Assembly (NCBI GenBank): GCA_965197415.1
Contig: OZ240207.1
Span: 744,001 to 808,000 of the forward strand
Reading direction: 5' to 3'
DNA: 64,000 nucleotides
Source of the DNA: DAOUJI01 sp965197415
Lineage (GTDB): Bacteria > Chloroflexota > Dehalococcoidia > Lucifugimonadales > JAGWBF01
Shown here: positions 8,722 to 17,443 of the stretch, piece after piece
Position numbering within the stretch: the stretch's first letter is position 1
How the letters are laid out: each line of letters opens with the position of its first letter
Notes under the pieces: generated by a model
Database searches by the model: none
Told to the model about the DNA's origin: nothing
What the model saw: only the letters and a program-made list of their open reading frames with translations
Program-made: the position numbers and the translations under genes

Positions 8722-9669
8722 TTAGAGGTAGTCTTTGGCCAGAATCTTCATCTGCTCGATGGTGTCCTCCATCGAGAAACCGCCGAGCCCGATGGAGACA
8801 CAGTCTACTCCGGCCTCAACCAGGGCCTCCAACTCCTCCTTGGGACGGGCCTTGTAGAACTGGCGTCCGCCCAGGGAGTTTAGCGTGTTGTGGGTGGTGA
8901 TGATTTCGAAATGCTCGTCGCCGCGTCCGGATTTCTCGGCCAGCTCTTTTATAGTGGCCCGGGCGTCCCTTACCTGGTCCGGCGTCACGTTTCCGGGTAT
9001 CCAACCGTTGCCGTAGGCCACGATGCGCTTGAACACGTTCCTGGCGTGACCGCCCAATAGAATGGGAGGGTGGGGCTTCTGGGCTGGCTTAGGCCAACAC
9101 CAAACCGGGTCGAAGTCGTAGTATTTGCCGTGAAACTCGGCTTCCTCTTTGGTCCATAGCTCTTTCAATGCCAGGACGCCCTCTCGCGTCTGGGCCCATC
9201 CGCGTTTGAAATCGGCGAACCCAAAACACTCCAACTCCTCCGGGGTGTTGCCCATGCCCACGCCGAAAATCACCCTGCCGTTGGAGAAGTAGTCCAGGGT
9301 AGCCACCTCTTTGGCCAGAATGCAGGGATGCCGGTTGGGGATTACGCATATGGCGAATCCAAGCTTTATATCGCTGGTTACGGCGGAGGCCCTTGCAAAG
9401 GCTATGAAAGGGTCCACCATCCAGCCCAGAAACTCCGGGTTGAGGCCGTCTGGCGAACCCTCCCACTTATAGTATTCCTGTTCCTCTTCGGTGAAGCTTA
9501 CGGACCCCGGCCATACCTTGATTTTGGTGGGCCGAACCGGATGTTCCGCCAGCCAGATTGAATCGAACCCCAAGTCTTCCGCACGGGGCGCAAGCTCCGC
9601 CAAGTCAAGCGGGGAACCTATGACGTAGGGCACTGTGAAGCCGATTCTCATTGTCTTACTCGGGGACAT
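8722..9669 (-). CDS. LLM class flavin-dependent oxidoreductase
   Basis: This 315-residue luciferase-like TIM barrel begins MRIGFTVPYVIGSPLDLAEL after a six-residue leader. It contains FDSIWLAEHPV and the family signature VATLDYFSNGRVIFGVGMGN at about residues 137-156, then PPILLGGHARNVFKRI. Such enzymes use FMN or coenzyme F420 to oxidise diverse organic compounds; sequence alone does not decide the cofactor. The ATG at 9669 has GGAGG five bases upstream. A second, more distant LLM enzyme is at 37.2 kb. The downstream fusion gene is on the same strand, but 123 bases and its own -10 separate them. Confidence 0.9.
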   Translation of the reverse strand: MSPSKTMRIGFTVPYVIGSPLDLAELAPRAEDLGFDSIWLAEHPVRPTKIKVWPGSVSFTEEEQEYYKWEGSPDGLNPEFLGWMVDPFIAFARASAVTSDIKLGFAICVIPNRHPCILAKEVATLDYFSNGRVIFGVGMGNTPEELECFGFADFKRGWAQTREGVLALKELWTKEEAEFHGKYYDFDPVWCWPKPAQKPHPPILLGGHARNVFKRIVAYGNGWIPGNVTPDQVRDARATIKELAEKSGRGDEHFEIITTHNTLNSLGGRQFYKARPKEELEALVEAGVDCVSIGLGGFSMEDTIEQMKILAKDYL

Positions 9670-9701
9670 GACGGCCTCCGGTTTGAGTTGTACAAAGGGT
9701 C

Positions 9702-9752
9702 AGCCCTTCGACGAGCCTATCCTGAGCCGGTCGAAGGGCTTAGAGCGAACGG
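9702..9752. repeat. Palindromic intergenic repeat, TTCGA family, copy 1
   Basis: AGCCCTTCGAC (9702-9712) pairs perfectly with GTCGAAGGGCT (9730-9740) and is followed by a GAGCGAACGG tail. It fills the gap between the cyclase stop and the LLM start and could also act as a terminator of the cyclase gene. A related element is at 10848-10899. Confidence 0.75.
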
Positions 9753-9756
9753 TTTT

Positions 9757-10695
9757 CTAGAACAGGGCGATGGGGTTTACTGGAGAGCCTGTGCCTCCGG
9801 CCATCTTCAGCGGAGCCACAACCAGCATGAATTCGCTTCGCCCCTCGGCCCCAAGCGCCTCCGCCAGAGGCCGCAGGGCCACGTTGTCTACGATAGAAGC
9901 CCCGAAGGCGTATATGATGGAGTGGACGGGGCTGTAGCTCAATGGGAAGTCCCATCCTTCATACCCGGTCGGGCCAGCCTCTTGCATGTCCCATGCAATC
10001 AGGCAGATGTCGTTGTCTCGAATGAACTCGATGCATGACGCGTGCAGTCCGGGTTTGGGATTAGACCCATAGCCGGCGCCTGGGTTGGCTTCCTGCCAGG
10101 CTTCTCTGCCGCAGTAGAACGCCAGCGCGTCGCCCGGCTCGGGAGCAACGCCCTGGGCTTTGCATATATCTTCGATTTCCCAGGCGTGCAAGGGCTTATC
10201 GAGCGCCACGTACGGTTCACCCCGGAACTTGGGGACGTCAATCAGGATGGCCCTGGTCACGATGCCGTCAGACCATGCGGTTACGGCGCCGAACTTGGCC
10301 CCGTCGTAGCTGATTACCTCGTCGGGATTCTTGCCGTTGTACAGGCCGTTCTCGTCCCAAAGATGACATATCGCGTCCAGGTGTGTAGTAGCCATGCCAT
10401 GGAAAGCTATTCCATAGAAGTCCATGGACGCTCCGCCGCCCAGTCCCCCGATCCTGCGGGCCTTCATCCAATGCTGGGCAGGGTTGGGGTTCCCGGGGCC
10501 CGGCTCCTTGGGAATGAACATGCTCAAGGACAAGCTTCGGCCGCTTTTGATAACGCTGGCCGCATGGAGCAGCTTATCGGGCGTTATGAGGTTCATGGCG
10601 CCCACGTCGTCGTCATCACCCCAGCGGCCCCAGTTGCGTCGGTCCTTCAAGTAAGACTCGATATGTTCTTTGGTAGGCGGCGGTCGCTCTGGCAT
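9757..10695 (-). CDS. Cyclase family protein (kynurenine formamidase-like hydrolase)
   Basis: This 312-residue protein carries the metal-binding signature of the cyclase/kynurenine formamidase family as FHGMATTHLDAICHLW (about residues 110-125), with histidines and Asp arranged as HxxxTHxDxxxH. The family uses a divalent metal to hydrolyse amides or lactones. I set the start at 10695 because the ATG has AAGGGGGA a few bases upstream and the N-terminus then aligns with the paralog at 24828 (both have NRNWGRWGDDxDVGAxNLIT). A longer frame to 10806 has no such support. The C-terminus GGTGSPVNPIALF also matches the paralog. Substrate unknown. Confidence 0.88.
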   Translation of the reverse strand: MPERPPPTKEHIESYLKDRRNWGRWGDDDDVGAMNLITPDKLLHAASVIKSGRSLSLSMFIPKEPGPGNPNPAQHWMKARRIGGLGGGASMDFYGIAFHGMATTHLDAICHLWDENGLYNGKNPDEVISYDGAKFGAVTAWSDGIVTRAILIDVPKFRGEPYVALDKPLHAWEIEDICKAQGVAPEPGDALAFYCGREAWQEANPGAGYGSNPKPGLHASCIEFIRDNDICLIAWDMQEAGPTGYEGWDFPLSYSPVHSIIYAFGASIVDNVALRPLAEALGAEGRSEFMLVVAPLKMAGGTGSPVNPIALF

Positions 10696-10847
10696 TCTGT
10701 CCCCCTTAAGGTGCGATTGTGGACACAGCCTCACAGGCAAAAACACGGCCATACGATAGACCCCGGAGGCTGATGGGAGTGTACGAGGGCGCCCGAAAGG
10801 TGTCAACTCCCAAGGGCCTTCCGCTCTTCTCGAGCCCTACCTTTATT

Positions 10848-10899
10848 CCGTTCGCCCTGAGCTTGTCGAAGGGTGGTTCGACAGGCTCACCACGAACGG
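10848..10899. repeat. Palindromic intergenic repeat, TTCGA family, copy 2
   Basis: An imperfect palindrome with outer arms CCGTTCG / CGAACGG and inner arms around GAGCTTGTCGAA / TTCGACAGGCTC. It shares the TTCGA core and the GCGAACGG-type end with the copy at 9702. From memory, close relatives of this element occur in many environmental bacterial genomes. Confidence 0.75.
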
Positions 10900-10951
10900 G
10901 AACGACAGTGTGCATGATAATCGACGGTCCTAGTCAACTCCCAGCATTGCG

Positions 10952-10980
10952 TTGACACGTAGTCGGGCGGGCCATATAGT
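10952..10980 (+). promoter_or_regulatory. Strong sigma-70-type promoter for the NHL gene pair
   Basis: TTGACA (10952-10957), 17-base spacer, TATAGT (10975-10980). The predicted start is about 20 bases before the TTG start codon, leaving room for the ribosome binding site at 10995-11002. Confidence 0.75.
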
Positions 10981-11008
10981 TGAGCGAAACTGAGCACGGA
11001 GGTCCGCT

Positions 11009-11989
11009 TTGACAACTATAGGGCACGGCAAATTCACCTACGAATGGGTTGAGGGGTGGGGCAAACTGCCGGAGGGTTGGCCCAAGCTGGGTCAATGCGG
11101 CGTCGTCACCGACTCCCAGGACCGGGTCTACTGCTTCAACCGGAGCGATCATCCCCTGGTGGTCTTTGACAGCGACGGCAACTTTCTTACGTCCTGGGGA
11201 GAGGGTTACCTGATCGACTCCCACGGGATGCACGTGGACGCCGAGGACAACCTGTACCTGCCCGTCAAGGACGGTCACGTAGTGCTTAAGTACGACACCC
11301 AGGGCAACGAGCTGATGCGGCTCGGGACCTGGAATGAGCCTTCGGACACCGGAATACCCCACGGCCACGGCCCTGGACAACCCGGCTGGAAGGGTGAGCC
11401 GTACCCCGGACCCACTCAGATGTACCCCGGCGCCCACGAAGCCGGACCCTTCAACATGCCCACCGATATCTCCCAGGCCACCAACGGGGACCTGTACATC
11501 TCCGACGGCTACTCCAACTTCAGGATTCACGTGTTCACCTCCGACGGCCAGCTTAAGTTCTCATGGGGTACGTTCGGGAAGAGCGGCCCCGGAGAGTTCC
11601 ACACTCCCCACGGCATCTGGGTGGACAACAAGCGCGGCCACGTGTACGTCGCAGACCGGGAAAACGACCGAATCCAGATTTTCGACATGGAAGGCAACTA
11701 CATCAACCACTGGACAGGCTTCCGCCGCCCCTGCACCGTGTACATCGACGACGACGACAACATCTTTGTGCCCGAGCTCAGGGCCTTCATCACCATTCTC
11801 GACCTAAAGGGCAACGTGCAGGCGAGGCTGCCCAGCCCATACGGCCCGTGGCCATACGGGACTGCTGCCCACTTCCTCTGGTTGGACTCCAAGGGCAACA
11901 TCTACATCAACCAGCACCTGGACGGCCAGCAGGACAAGCCGTTCTTCGAGTCGGCGTCTCGCTTGATTAAATACAGGAAGGTGAGCTAA
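11009..11989 (+). CDS. NHL-repeat six-bladed beta-propeller protein, copy 1
   Basis: This 326-residue protein is made of NHL-type propeller blades. Recognisable elements are VTDSQDRVYCFNRSDHPLVV, the paired GNFLTSWGEG, a GEFHTPHGIWVD element and VYVADRENDRIQIFD, which occur in the peptidyl-alpha-hydroxyglycine alpha-amidating lyase-like and other NHL proteins. It has no signal peptide, so it is probably cytoplasmic. The start is TTG, supported by CGGAGG six bases upstream. A close paralog follows 64 bases downstream, so this is a tandem duplication under one strong promoter. Propellers of this kind can be hydrolases, lyases or ligand binders; none is proven here. Confidence 0.85.
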   Translation: MTTIGHGKFTYEWVEGWGKLPEGWPKLGQCGVVTDSQDRVYCFNRSDHPLVVFDSDGNFLTSWGEGYLIDSHGMHVDAEDNLYLPVKDGHVVLKYDTQGNELMRLGTWNEPSDTGIPHGHGPGQPGWKGEPYPGPTQMYPGAHEAGPFNMPTDISQATNGDLYISDGYSNFRIHVFTSDGQLKFSWGTFGKSGPGEFHTPHGIWVDNKRGHVYVADRENDRIQIFDMEGNYINHWTGFRRPCTVYIDDDDNIFVPELRAFITILDLKGNVQARLPSPYGPWPYGTAAHFLWLDSKGNIYINQHLDGQQDKPFFESASRLIKYRKVS

Positions 11990-12053
11990 GACGACGGCGC
12001 CACGCCGCCCGGAACTGCCAAGTCCGTAGGATAGAGAATAGGAGGCAGGCCCC

Positions 12054-13049
12054 ATGGCTGAGAAAGTCGGCTTCGGTAAACACACTTACGAGTGGATAGA
12101 AGGTTGGGGACAGCTCCCCGACGGATGGCCTCCGCTGGGTCAGGTGGCTATGGTCACCGACTCCGAAGACCGGGTATACGCCTTCAACCGCAGCGAACAC
12201 CCCCTCGTGGTTTTCGACAGGGACGGCAACTTCCTCACGTCATGGGGCGAGGGATACCTGACCGACGCCCACGGAATGCACATCGACGAGAACGAGAACC
12301 TCTACCTGCCGGTGAAGGACGGACACGTAGTCCTCAAGTACGACACCAAGGGGAACGAGTTGTTGCAAATGGGCGAGTGGAATCAGCCCTCTGACACCGG
12401 CATCCCCCACGGCCACGGCCCCGGCCAGCCCGGCTGGAAGGGACGTCCGGCTCCGGGACCCACTAGTCTGTACGACGCAGAGTTGAAATCAGCCGGGCCC
12501 TTCAACATGCCCACCGACCTCTCGATCGCTCCCAACGGCGACCTCTACGTCTCCGACGGGTACGCCAACTTCCGCGTCCATGTCTTCAGCCCCGGCGGGG
12601 ACCTCAAGTTTTCCTGGGGACAGCCCGGAAAGTTCGGCCCAGGAGAGTTCCACACGCCCCACGGAATCTGGGTGGACAAGCCTCGAAATCGCGTCTTGGT
12701 TGCGGACAGAGAGAACGACCGGGTCCAGATATTCGACCTGGAAGGCAACTTCATCACCCACTGGACCGGGCTAAGGAGGCCCTGCACCGTCCACATCGAC
12801 GACGAGGGCATCGTATACATACCGGAGTTGCGTGGGTTCGTCTTTATCAGCGACCTGGACGGGAACATCATCACCCGGTTCGACGGCCCCTATGGCCGGT
12901 GGCCCCACGGAGCCTCGGCCCACTTCCTATTCGTGGACCGGCACGGCGACATTTATGTCAACACTTTCCTGGACGAACCGAGGCACCAGGGCAAGGACTT
13001 CGTAACATCCGGCACCCGGCTGGTGAAGTACAGGCGGGTGGGCGAGTAG
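12054..13049 (+). CDS. NHL-repeat six-bladed beta-propeller protein, copy 2
   Basis: A paralog (331 residues) of the preceding gene, colinear along its whole length: both start with a GKxTYEWxEGWGxLPxGWP segment and share SDTGIPHGHGPGQPGWKG. The blade motifs and the ADRENDR element near residue 220 are kept. It starts at ATG with AGGAGG upstream. The two proteins differ at many positions, so the duplication is not recent and the copies may have different ligands. The gene is followed by two intergenic palindromes before a convergent gene. Confidence 0.85.
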   Translation: MAEKVGFGKHTYEWIEGWGQLPDGWPPLGQVAMVTDSEDRVYAFNRSEHPLVVFDRDGNFLTSWGEGYLTDAHGMHIDENENLYLPVKDGHVVLKYDTKGNELLQMGEWNQPSDTGIPHGHGPGQPGWKGRPAPGPTSLYDAELKSAGPFNMPTDLSIAPNGDLYVSDGYANFRVHVFSPGGDLKFSWGQPGKFGPGEFHTPHGIWVDKPRNRVLVADRENDRVQIFDLEGNFITHWTGLRRPCTVHIDDEGIVYIPELRGFVFISDLDGNIITRFDGPYGRWPHGASAHFLFVDRHGDIYVNTFLDEPRHQGKDFVTSGTRLVKYRRVGE

Positions 13050-13091
13050 CGCCCTTTGCCCCCCAGCGCTTGACCGAGACCTTTCCGTAGC

Positions 13092-13113
13092 CCCCTCTCC
13101 CTCGGGGTGAGGG
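13092..13113. repeat. CTCTCCC-type intergenic repeat, short copy
   Basis: CCCTCTCCC ... GGTGAGGG forms a short hairpin. Similar CCCTCACCC/CTCTCCC elements occur at about 25.98, 30.89, 30.98 and 42.98 kb in this window, always between genes. Confidence 0.5.
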
Positions 13114-13162
13114 CAAGGCTCTCCTGATCGAACTGGATATCGGCTTTCACCAGTATGACGAA

Positions 13163-13190
13163 GTAGGGGCGACCGGCCGGTCGCCCCTAC
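13163..13190. repeat. Perfect 28-bp palindrome between convergent genes
   Basis: GTAGGGGCGACCGG is followed directly by its exact reverse complement. It sits between the stop codons of the NHL copy 2 gene and the alpha-hydroxy-acid oxidase gene, where a bidirectional terminator or extragenic palindrome would be expected. It lacks a U-tract. Confidence 0.8.
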
Positions 13191-13226
13191 GATATTCTCA
13201 GGGTTTGGATGCCTGTAACCGGGGGC

Positions 13227-14288
13227 CTAATAGGCCCCTTGAATCCAGCCTGCCTCGCCCGGAAGCGACACTACGCTCCGGTTTATCTGGTCGATGGAGG
13301 TCAGGCCGCAGAAACCCATTGCCCTGTCCAGCTCATCACGCAGAAAGGCCAGCACTTCGCGCACTCCCTCTTTGCCGTTGACAGCCAGCCCCCAGAGGAA
13401 GGGACGCCCCACGAATACTGCGTCGGCGCCCAGAGCAAGCGCCCTGAGGACGTCGGCCCCTCTCCTTACGCCTGAGTCCAGGTAGATTTCCGCCTGGCCG
13501 TTCACCGCGTCCACTACCTCCGGCAGAGTCTCGATGGCTGAAAGGGTGCCGTCTACCTGCCGTCCGCCGTGGTTGGATACGTATACAGCTTCCACGCCAT
13601 GCTCTATACACAACCTGGCGTCCTCGGCCGTTCGCAGCCCCTTAATGATGATGGGCATTTTGGTCAGCGACCGGAGCCATTCTATGTCCTTCCACTGAAT
13701 GGGCGGGTCCCATTCCAGGTGTCTGATGGCGCCTGCAGGGCTGCGCGTTCCGGGGTCGCCGCCAGGCCTGTACGCGTTTCGTATGTCTCGTTCCTTCCTG
13801 GTCGGGAAGGGTACGTCCACCGTTACGCACAGCGCCGAATACCCTGCGTCCTCCGCCCGGCGCACCATACTCTCCGTCCCAGCCGTAGTCTGGTGGTAAA
13901 GCTGGAACCACAGAGGACCGCCAGCCGTCTGTATCACCTCCTCGATGCTGTACCGGGAGTTGAAGTTGATGCAGTAAATAGTGCCCAGCGACGTGGCCCC
14001 TGAAGCGGCCCCCTTCTCGGCCTCGTCGTGGCATCTGCCCTGTCCGGCGCACGGAGCAAGGAGGACGGGGAAGTTTATCTTCTGGCCGAGCACCGTGGTG
14101 GAGAGGTCCCTGTTCTGCACGTCCACCATGAACTTGGGCCTGAGACTGATGGCGTCGAAGGCCGTCCGGTTACGCCGCACGGTAAGCTCGTCAAAGTCTC
14201 CGGCGTCGATGAAATCCCAATGGTCCTTGTGCAGCACCTGCTCGGCGCGCGCTTGATAGTCGAAGACATTGATCGGCTCGAACGACAT
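13227..14288 (-). CDS. FMN-dependent alpha-hydroxy-acid oxidase/dehydrogenase
   Basis: This 353-residue protein belongs to the lactate/glycolate oxidase family (TIM barrel, FMN). Family hallmarks: FPVLLAPCAGQGRCHDEAE near residue 75, IIKGLRTAEDARLCIEHG at about 215, the catalytic histidine in VSNHGGRQVDGT (about 240), and the FMN phosphate-binding LDSGVRRGADVLRALALGAD followed by GRPFLWGLAVNGKEGV. It oxidises an L-2-hydroxy acid to the keto acid; the electron acceptor (oxygen or a chain component) cannot be told. The ATG has AGGAGG at good spacing. It fits with other single-gene catabolic enzymes nearby. Confidence 0.92.
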   Translation of the reverse strand: MSFEPINVFDYQARAEQVLHKDHWDFIDAGDFDELTVRRNRTAFDAISLRPKFMVDVQNRDLSTTVLGQKINFPVLLAPCAGQGRCHDEAEKGAASGATSLGTIYCINFNSRYSIEEVIQTAGGPLWFQLYHQTTAGTESMVRRAEDAGYSALCVTVDVPFPTRKERDIRNAYRPGGDPGTRSPAGAIRHLEWDPPIQWKDIEWLRSLTKMPIIIKGLRTAEDARLCIEHGVEAVYVSNHGGRQVDGTLSAIETLPEVVDAVNGQAEIYLDSGVRRGADVLRALALGADAVFVGRPFLWGLAVNGKEGVREVLAFLRDELDRAMGFCGLTSIDQINRSVVSLPGEAGWIQGAY

Positions 14289-14449
14289 GGCAGTTCCTCC
14301 TTGGTTGTGGGGCTGACTTGAGTTTCAGGATTCAGAATGCGGACCGCAACCCGCCAGCTTGCCGAATTTTAGCCTTGGGGGGTGGGCAAGTCAAATGCAG
14401 GGGCGGTTTGTTAGCCTGACATCGGGACTATGGCAGGAGGTATGTTGGA

Positions 14450-16288
14450 CTATTCCCCCTCGACTTTGAGGAGGGCCAGGAAGGCTTCTTGAGGAACGTC
14501 CACGCTGCCCACCTTCTTGAGCCGCTTCTTGCCCTCTTTCTGACGTTCCAAGAGCTTCCTCTTACGGGTGATGTCGCCGCCGTAGCACTTGGCCAGCACG
14601 TCCTTGCGGAGGGCCCGAACCGTTTCCCTGGCAATGATTCTATTGCCCACCGCCGCTTGTATAGGGACCTCGAAAAGCTGCCTTGGGATGGCCTGCTTCA
14701 GCCTTTCCACGAGGGTCCGGCCATACTGGTACGACTTGTCCTTGTGGACAATCATGGACAGAGCGTCCACCGGCTCCTGGTTCAGCAGAATGTCCAGCTT
14801 GACCAGCGCTCCTGAACGGTAACCGATAAATGAGTAGTCCAGCGACGCGTAGCCCTGGGTCCGGGACTTGAGCCGGTTGTAGAACTCGGCCAGCAGCTCG
14901 GACATGGGCATGTCGTATTCCATCAGGACCCGGGCATCTCCAGCCGCGCTGGAGTCGTCGTCACTAGAGGCTGCCTGGATATATTCCATCCGCTTATACT
15001 CGGCCCGTCTCGTGGACATTAGCTCCATGACTGCCCCGACGTGCCGGGACGGGGACACGATGGTCAAGGCTAGCCAGGGTTCCCGAACTTCTTCGATGTC
15101 GTTCGGAGAAGGCAGCTTGGCAGGAGTCTCCACGTCTATGGCGTCGCCGTCCTTCATGTGCACCTTGTAGACGACGCTGGGAGCCGTCACCACGATGTCC
15201 AGTCCATACTCCCTTTCCAGCCTCTCCTGGACAATATCCATGTGGAGCAGTCCCAGGAAGCCGCAACGGGCGCCAAAACCCAGCGCTGGGCTGGACTCAG
15301 CTTCGAAACTGAGGGCCGCATCGTTAAGCTGAAGCTTCTCCAGAGCGTCCCTCAGGGACTGGTAACTTTCCCCGTCCGTGGGATACAGCCCGGCGAACAC
15401 CATCGGCTTCAGAGGGACGTAGCCGGGGAGAGGGTCCTTGGCAGGAAACCTTTCCACCGTCAGCGTGTCTCCCACAGCGCACTCTCGAACGTCCTTGAGG
15501 CCCGTGGCGATGTACCCGACCTGGCCCATGGAAAGGGAGTCGGTGGGAGTGGGTTGGGGAGAGAACATTCCGATTTCCATGGAGTCGGTGGTCTTGGACG
15601 AGGACATTACGAGCAGCCGGTCGCTGAGAGACGCCTGGCCGTCGAAAATGCGAACGTAAGCGACGATGCCCTTATACGGGTTGTAAATCGAGTCGAACAC
15701 CAGGCCGCGAAGGGGGGAATCAGCGGATCCCTTGGGAGGCGGCACGCGTTCGATCACCGCTTGCACGACTTCGGGCACCCCGGTGCCCTCTTTGGCAGAC
15801 GTGAAGATAATCTCGTCGGGGTCGAACCCGAAAACCCGTTGCAGGTCTTCCGCCACCCTCTCAGGTTCGGCCTGGGGAAGGTCAACTTTATTTATCACCG
15901 GTATGAGGGTCAGGTTGTTGTCGAGGGCCAGAAAGGCGTTGGCGATGGTTTGAGCTTCAATGCCCTGGCTAGCGTCCACAATCAACAGCGCCCCTTCACA
16001 GGAGGCCAGGGCGCGGGAAACTTCATAGCCGAAGTCCACGTGGCCGGGGGTATCGATGAGGTTTAGCTGGTACGGCAGGCCGTCGGTACCCTTGGCTGTC
16101 ATAGTGACGGCCTTGCCCTTGATAGTGATGCCCCGCTCCCGTTCCAACTCCATCTGGTCGAGGAACTGGGCCACCATGTCCTGCCCGGTTACGGCGCCCG
16201 TTATCTCCAGGAACCGGTCTGCCAGCGTGGACTTGCCGTGGTCGATGTGGGCGATGATGCAGAAGTTGCGTATGCGCGCCGGGTCCAT
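14450..16288 (-). CDS. lepA: Translation elongation factor 4 (LepA)
   Basis: This 612-residue GTPase has all G motifs: AHIDHGKSTLADRF (G1), DTPGHVDFGYEV (G3) and NKVDLP (G4). Beyond the EF-G-like domains it has the LepA-specific C-terminal region with YGGDITRKRKLLERQKEGKK, which contacts the ribosomal peptidyl transferase centre. LepA acts on ribosomes, in back-translocation or in 30S assembly. The length is the usual 600 residues. The ATG at 16288 begins MDPARIRNFCIIAHIDHG as expected; no clear Shine-Dalgarno precedes it. Housekeeping gene, probably vertically inherited and useful for placing the organism. Confidence 0.97.
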   Translation of the reverse strand: MDPARIRNFCIIAHIDHGKSTLADRFLEITGAVTGQDMVAQFLDQMELERERGITIKGKAVTMTAKGTDGLPYQLNLIDTPGHVDFGYEVSRALASCEGALLIVDASQGIEAQTIANAFLALDNNLTLIPVINKVDLPQAEPERVAEDLQRVFGFDPDEIIFTSAKEGTGVPEVVQAVIERVPPPKGSADSPLRGLVFDSIYNPYKGIVAYVRIFDGQASLSDRLLVMSSSKTTDSMEIGMFSPQPTPTDSLSMGQVGYIATGLKDVRECAVGDTLTVERFPAKDPLPGYVPLKPMVFAGLYPTDGESYQSLRDALEKLQLNDAALSFEAESSPALGFGARCGFLGLLHMDIVQERLEREYGLDIVVTAPSVVYKVHMKDGDAIDVETPAKLPSPNDIEEVREPWLALTIVSPSRHVGAVMELMSTRRAEYKRMEYIQAASSDDDSSAAGDARVLMEYDMPMSELLAEFYNRLKSRTQGYASLDYSFIGYRSGALVKLDILLNQEPVDALSMIVHKDKSYQYGRTLVERLKQAIPRQLFEVPIQAAVGNRIIARETVRALRKDVLAKCYGGDITRKRKLLERQKEGKKRLKKVGSVDVPQEAFLALLKVEGE

Positions 16289-16357
16289 GGTTATAACAGG
16301 GTGCAGGCGCAGCCAGAACGCTGTGCAGGGCGTAGGGCGAGAGGGTCTGCCATACGG

Positions 16358-17419
16358 CTAATAGTGGTGCACATCCTCCGGGTCGCCATACCCGGGAACC
16401 CGGATGCAGGACACCCAGTGGTTCTGTTGCACCTCTCGCAATTCAGGAATCTGGTCCTGGCATTTATCCATCGTGATGGGGCAGCGGGGGTGGAAGACGC
16501 ACCCCGCAGGCGGGTTCAACGGGCTGGGCACCTCGCCCGTCAGAATGATGCGCTCTCGTTCTGCGTCTTTGACCGGGTCGGGAATGGGAACGGCGGACAA
16601 GAGCGCCCTGGTGTAAGGGTGAAGCGGGTTTTCGTAGATGTCGGTCCTGTCGGCAATTTCCACGATGTGTCCCAGATACATCACAGCAACGCGGTCGCTG
16701 ATGTGGCGGACGACCGACAGGTCGTGGGCGATGAACAAGTAGGTGAGGGAGAATTGCTCCTGCAGGTCCTCCAAAAGGTTGATGGTCTGTGCCTGAATGG
16801 ACACGTCCAGGGCCGAAACAGGCTCGTCACAGACAATGAACTTGGGGTTCACGGCCAAAGCCCGGGCTACGCCCAGACGTTGCCGCTGCCCGCCGCTGAA
16901 CTCGTGCGGGAAGCGGTCAGCCATAGAGGAGTTGAGACCCACAACGCTCAGCAGTTCCGCCACCCGCTCTCTGTACTCGCCCTTATTCTTGGCGAGACCG
17001 TGGACCACCAATGGTTCGCCCACAATATTGCCCGCCGTCATGCGGGGGTTCAGAGAGCTGTAGGGGTCCTGGAAGATGATCTGCATTTCCCTGCGCATTC
17101 CACGCAGCAACCGGGAATTCAGGGTCGTCAACTCTGAACCATCGAAGTTGACTTCGCCGGATGTGGGTTTTATAAGCTGTAGGATGCAGCGGCCGGTCGT
17201 GGTCTTTCCGCAACCGCTCTCTCCCACCAACCCCAGAGTCTCGCCTCTCTTGACAAAGAAAGACACGTCGTCCACGGCCTTGACGTGCCCCACCGTTTTC
17301 TGCAAGAGAATCCCGCTGGTGACCGGGAAGTGCATCTTCAAGTTCGAGACATTCAGAAGTATCTCTTCGCCGGGGCCCCCGCCGTTGACTGCAACGGTCT
17401 GACCGGTCTCACTAGTCAT
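16358..17419 (-). CDS. Peptide-type ABC importer ATPase, OppF/DppF type
   Basis: This 353-residue cytoplasmic ATPase has Walker A GESGCGKTT at about residue 65, signature FSGGQRQRLGVARAL, Walker B FIVCDEPVSALD and the H-loop LFIAHDLSVV. The C-terminal oligopeptide-transporter extension has the cysteines of CVFHPRCPITMDKCQDQIPE, which marks OppF/DppF-type subunits. It pairs with the next gene upstream (24-base gap). No permease or binding protein is adjacent; the only candidates in the window are at 1.9-5.8 kb on the other strand, so this half-operon probably energises that importer or others elsewhere. Confidence 0.93.
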   Translation of the reverse strand: MTSETGQTVAVNGGGPGEEILLNVSNLKMHFPVTSGILLQKTVGHVKAVDDVSFFVKRGETLGLVGESGCGKTTTGRCILQLIKPTSGEVNFDGSELTTLNSRLLRGMRREMQIIFQDPYSSLNPRMTAGNIVGEPLVVHGLAKNKGEYRERVAELLSVVGLNSSMADRFPHEFSGGQRQRLGVARALAVNPKFIVCDEPVSALDVSIQAQTINLLEDLQEQFSLTYLFIAHDLSVVRHISDRVAVMYLGHIVEIADRTDIYENPLHPYTRALLSAVPIPDPVKDAERERIILTGEVPSPLNPPAGCVFHPRCPITMDKCQDQIPELREVQQNHWVSCIRVPGYGDPEDVHHY

Positions 17420-17443
17420 TGCTGCTCATCTCTTCCATAAAGA

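Larger units (their letters stand above)
10696..11008. other. Intergenic region with palindrome and divergent promoters
   Basis: No credible gene lies in this 313-base divergent gap. It holds a palindromic repeat (10848-10899) and a strong plus-strand promoter (10952-10980); a promoter for the minus-strand cyclase is presumably also here but was not identified. Confidence 0.7.

Noticed and set aside
15158..16066. Plus-strand frame opposite lepA
   Set aside because: LepA is certain on the minus strand; the opposite frame has no recognisable motif.
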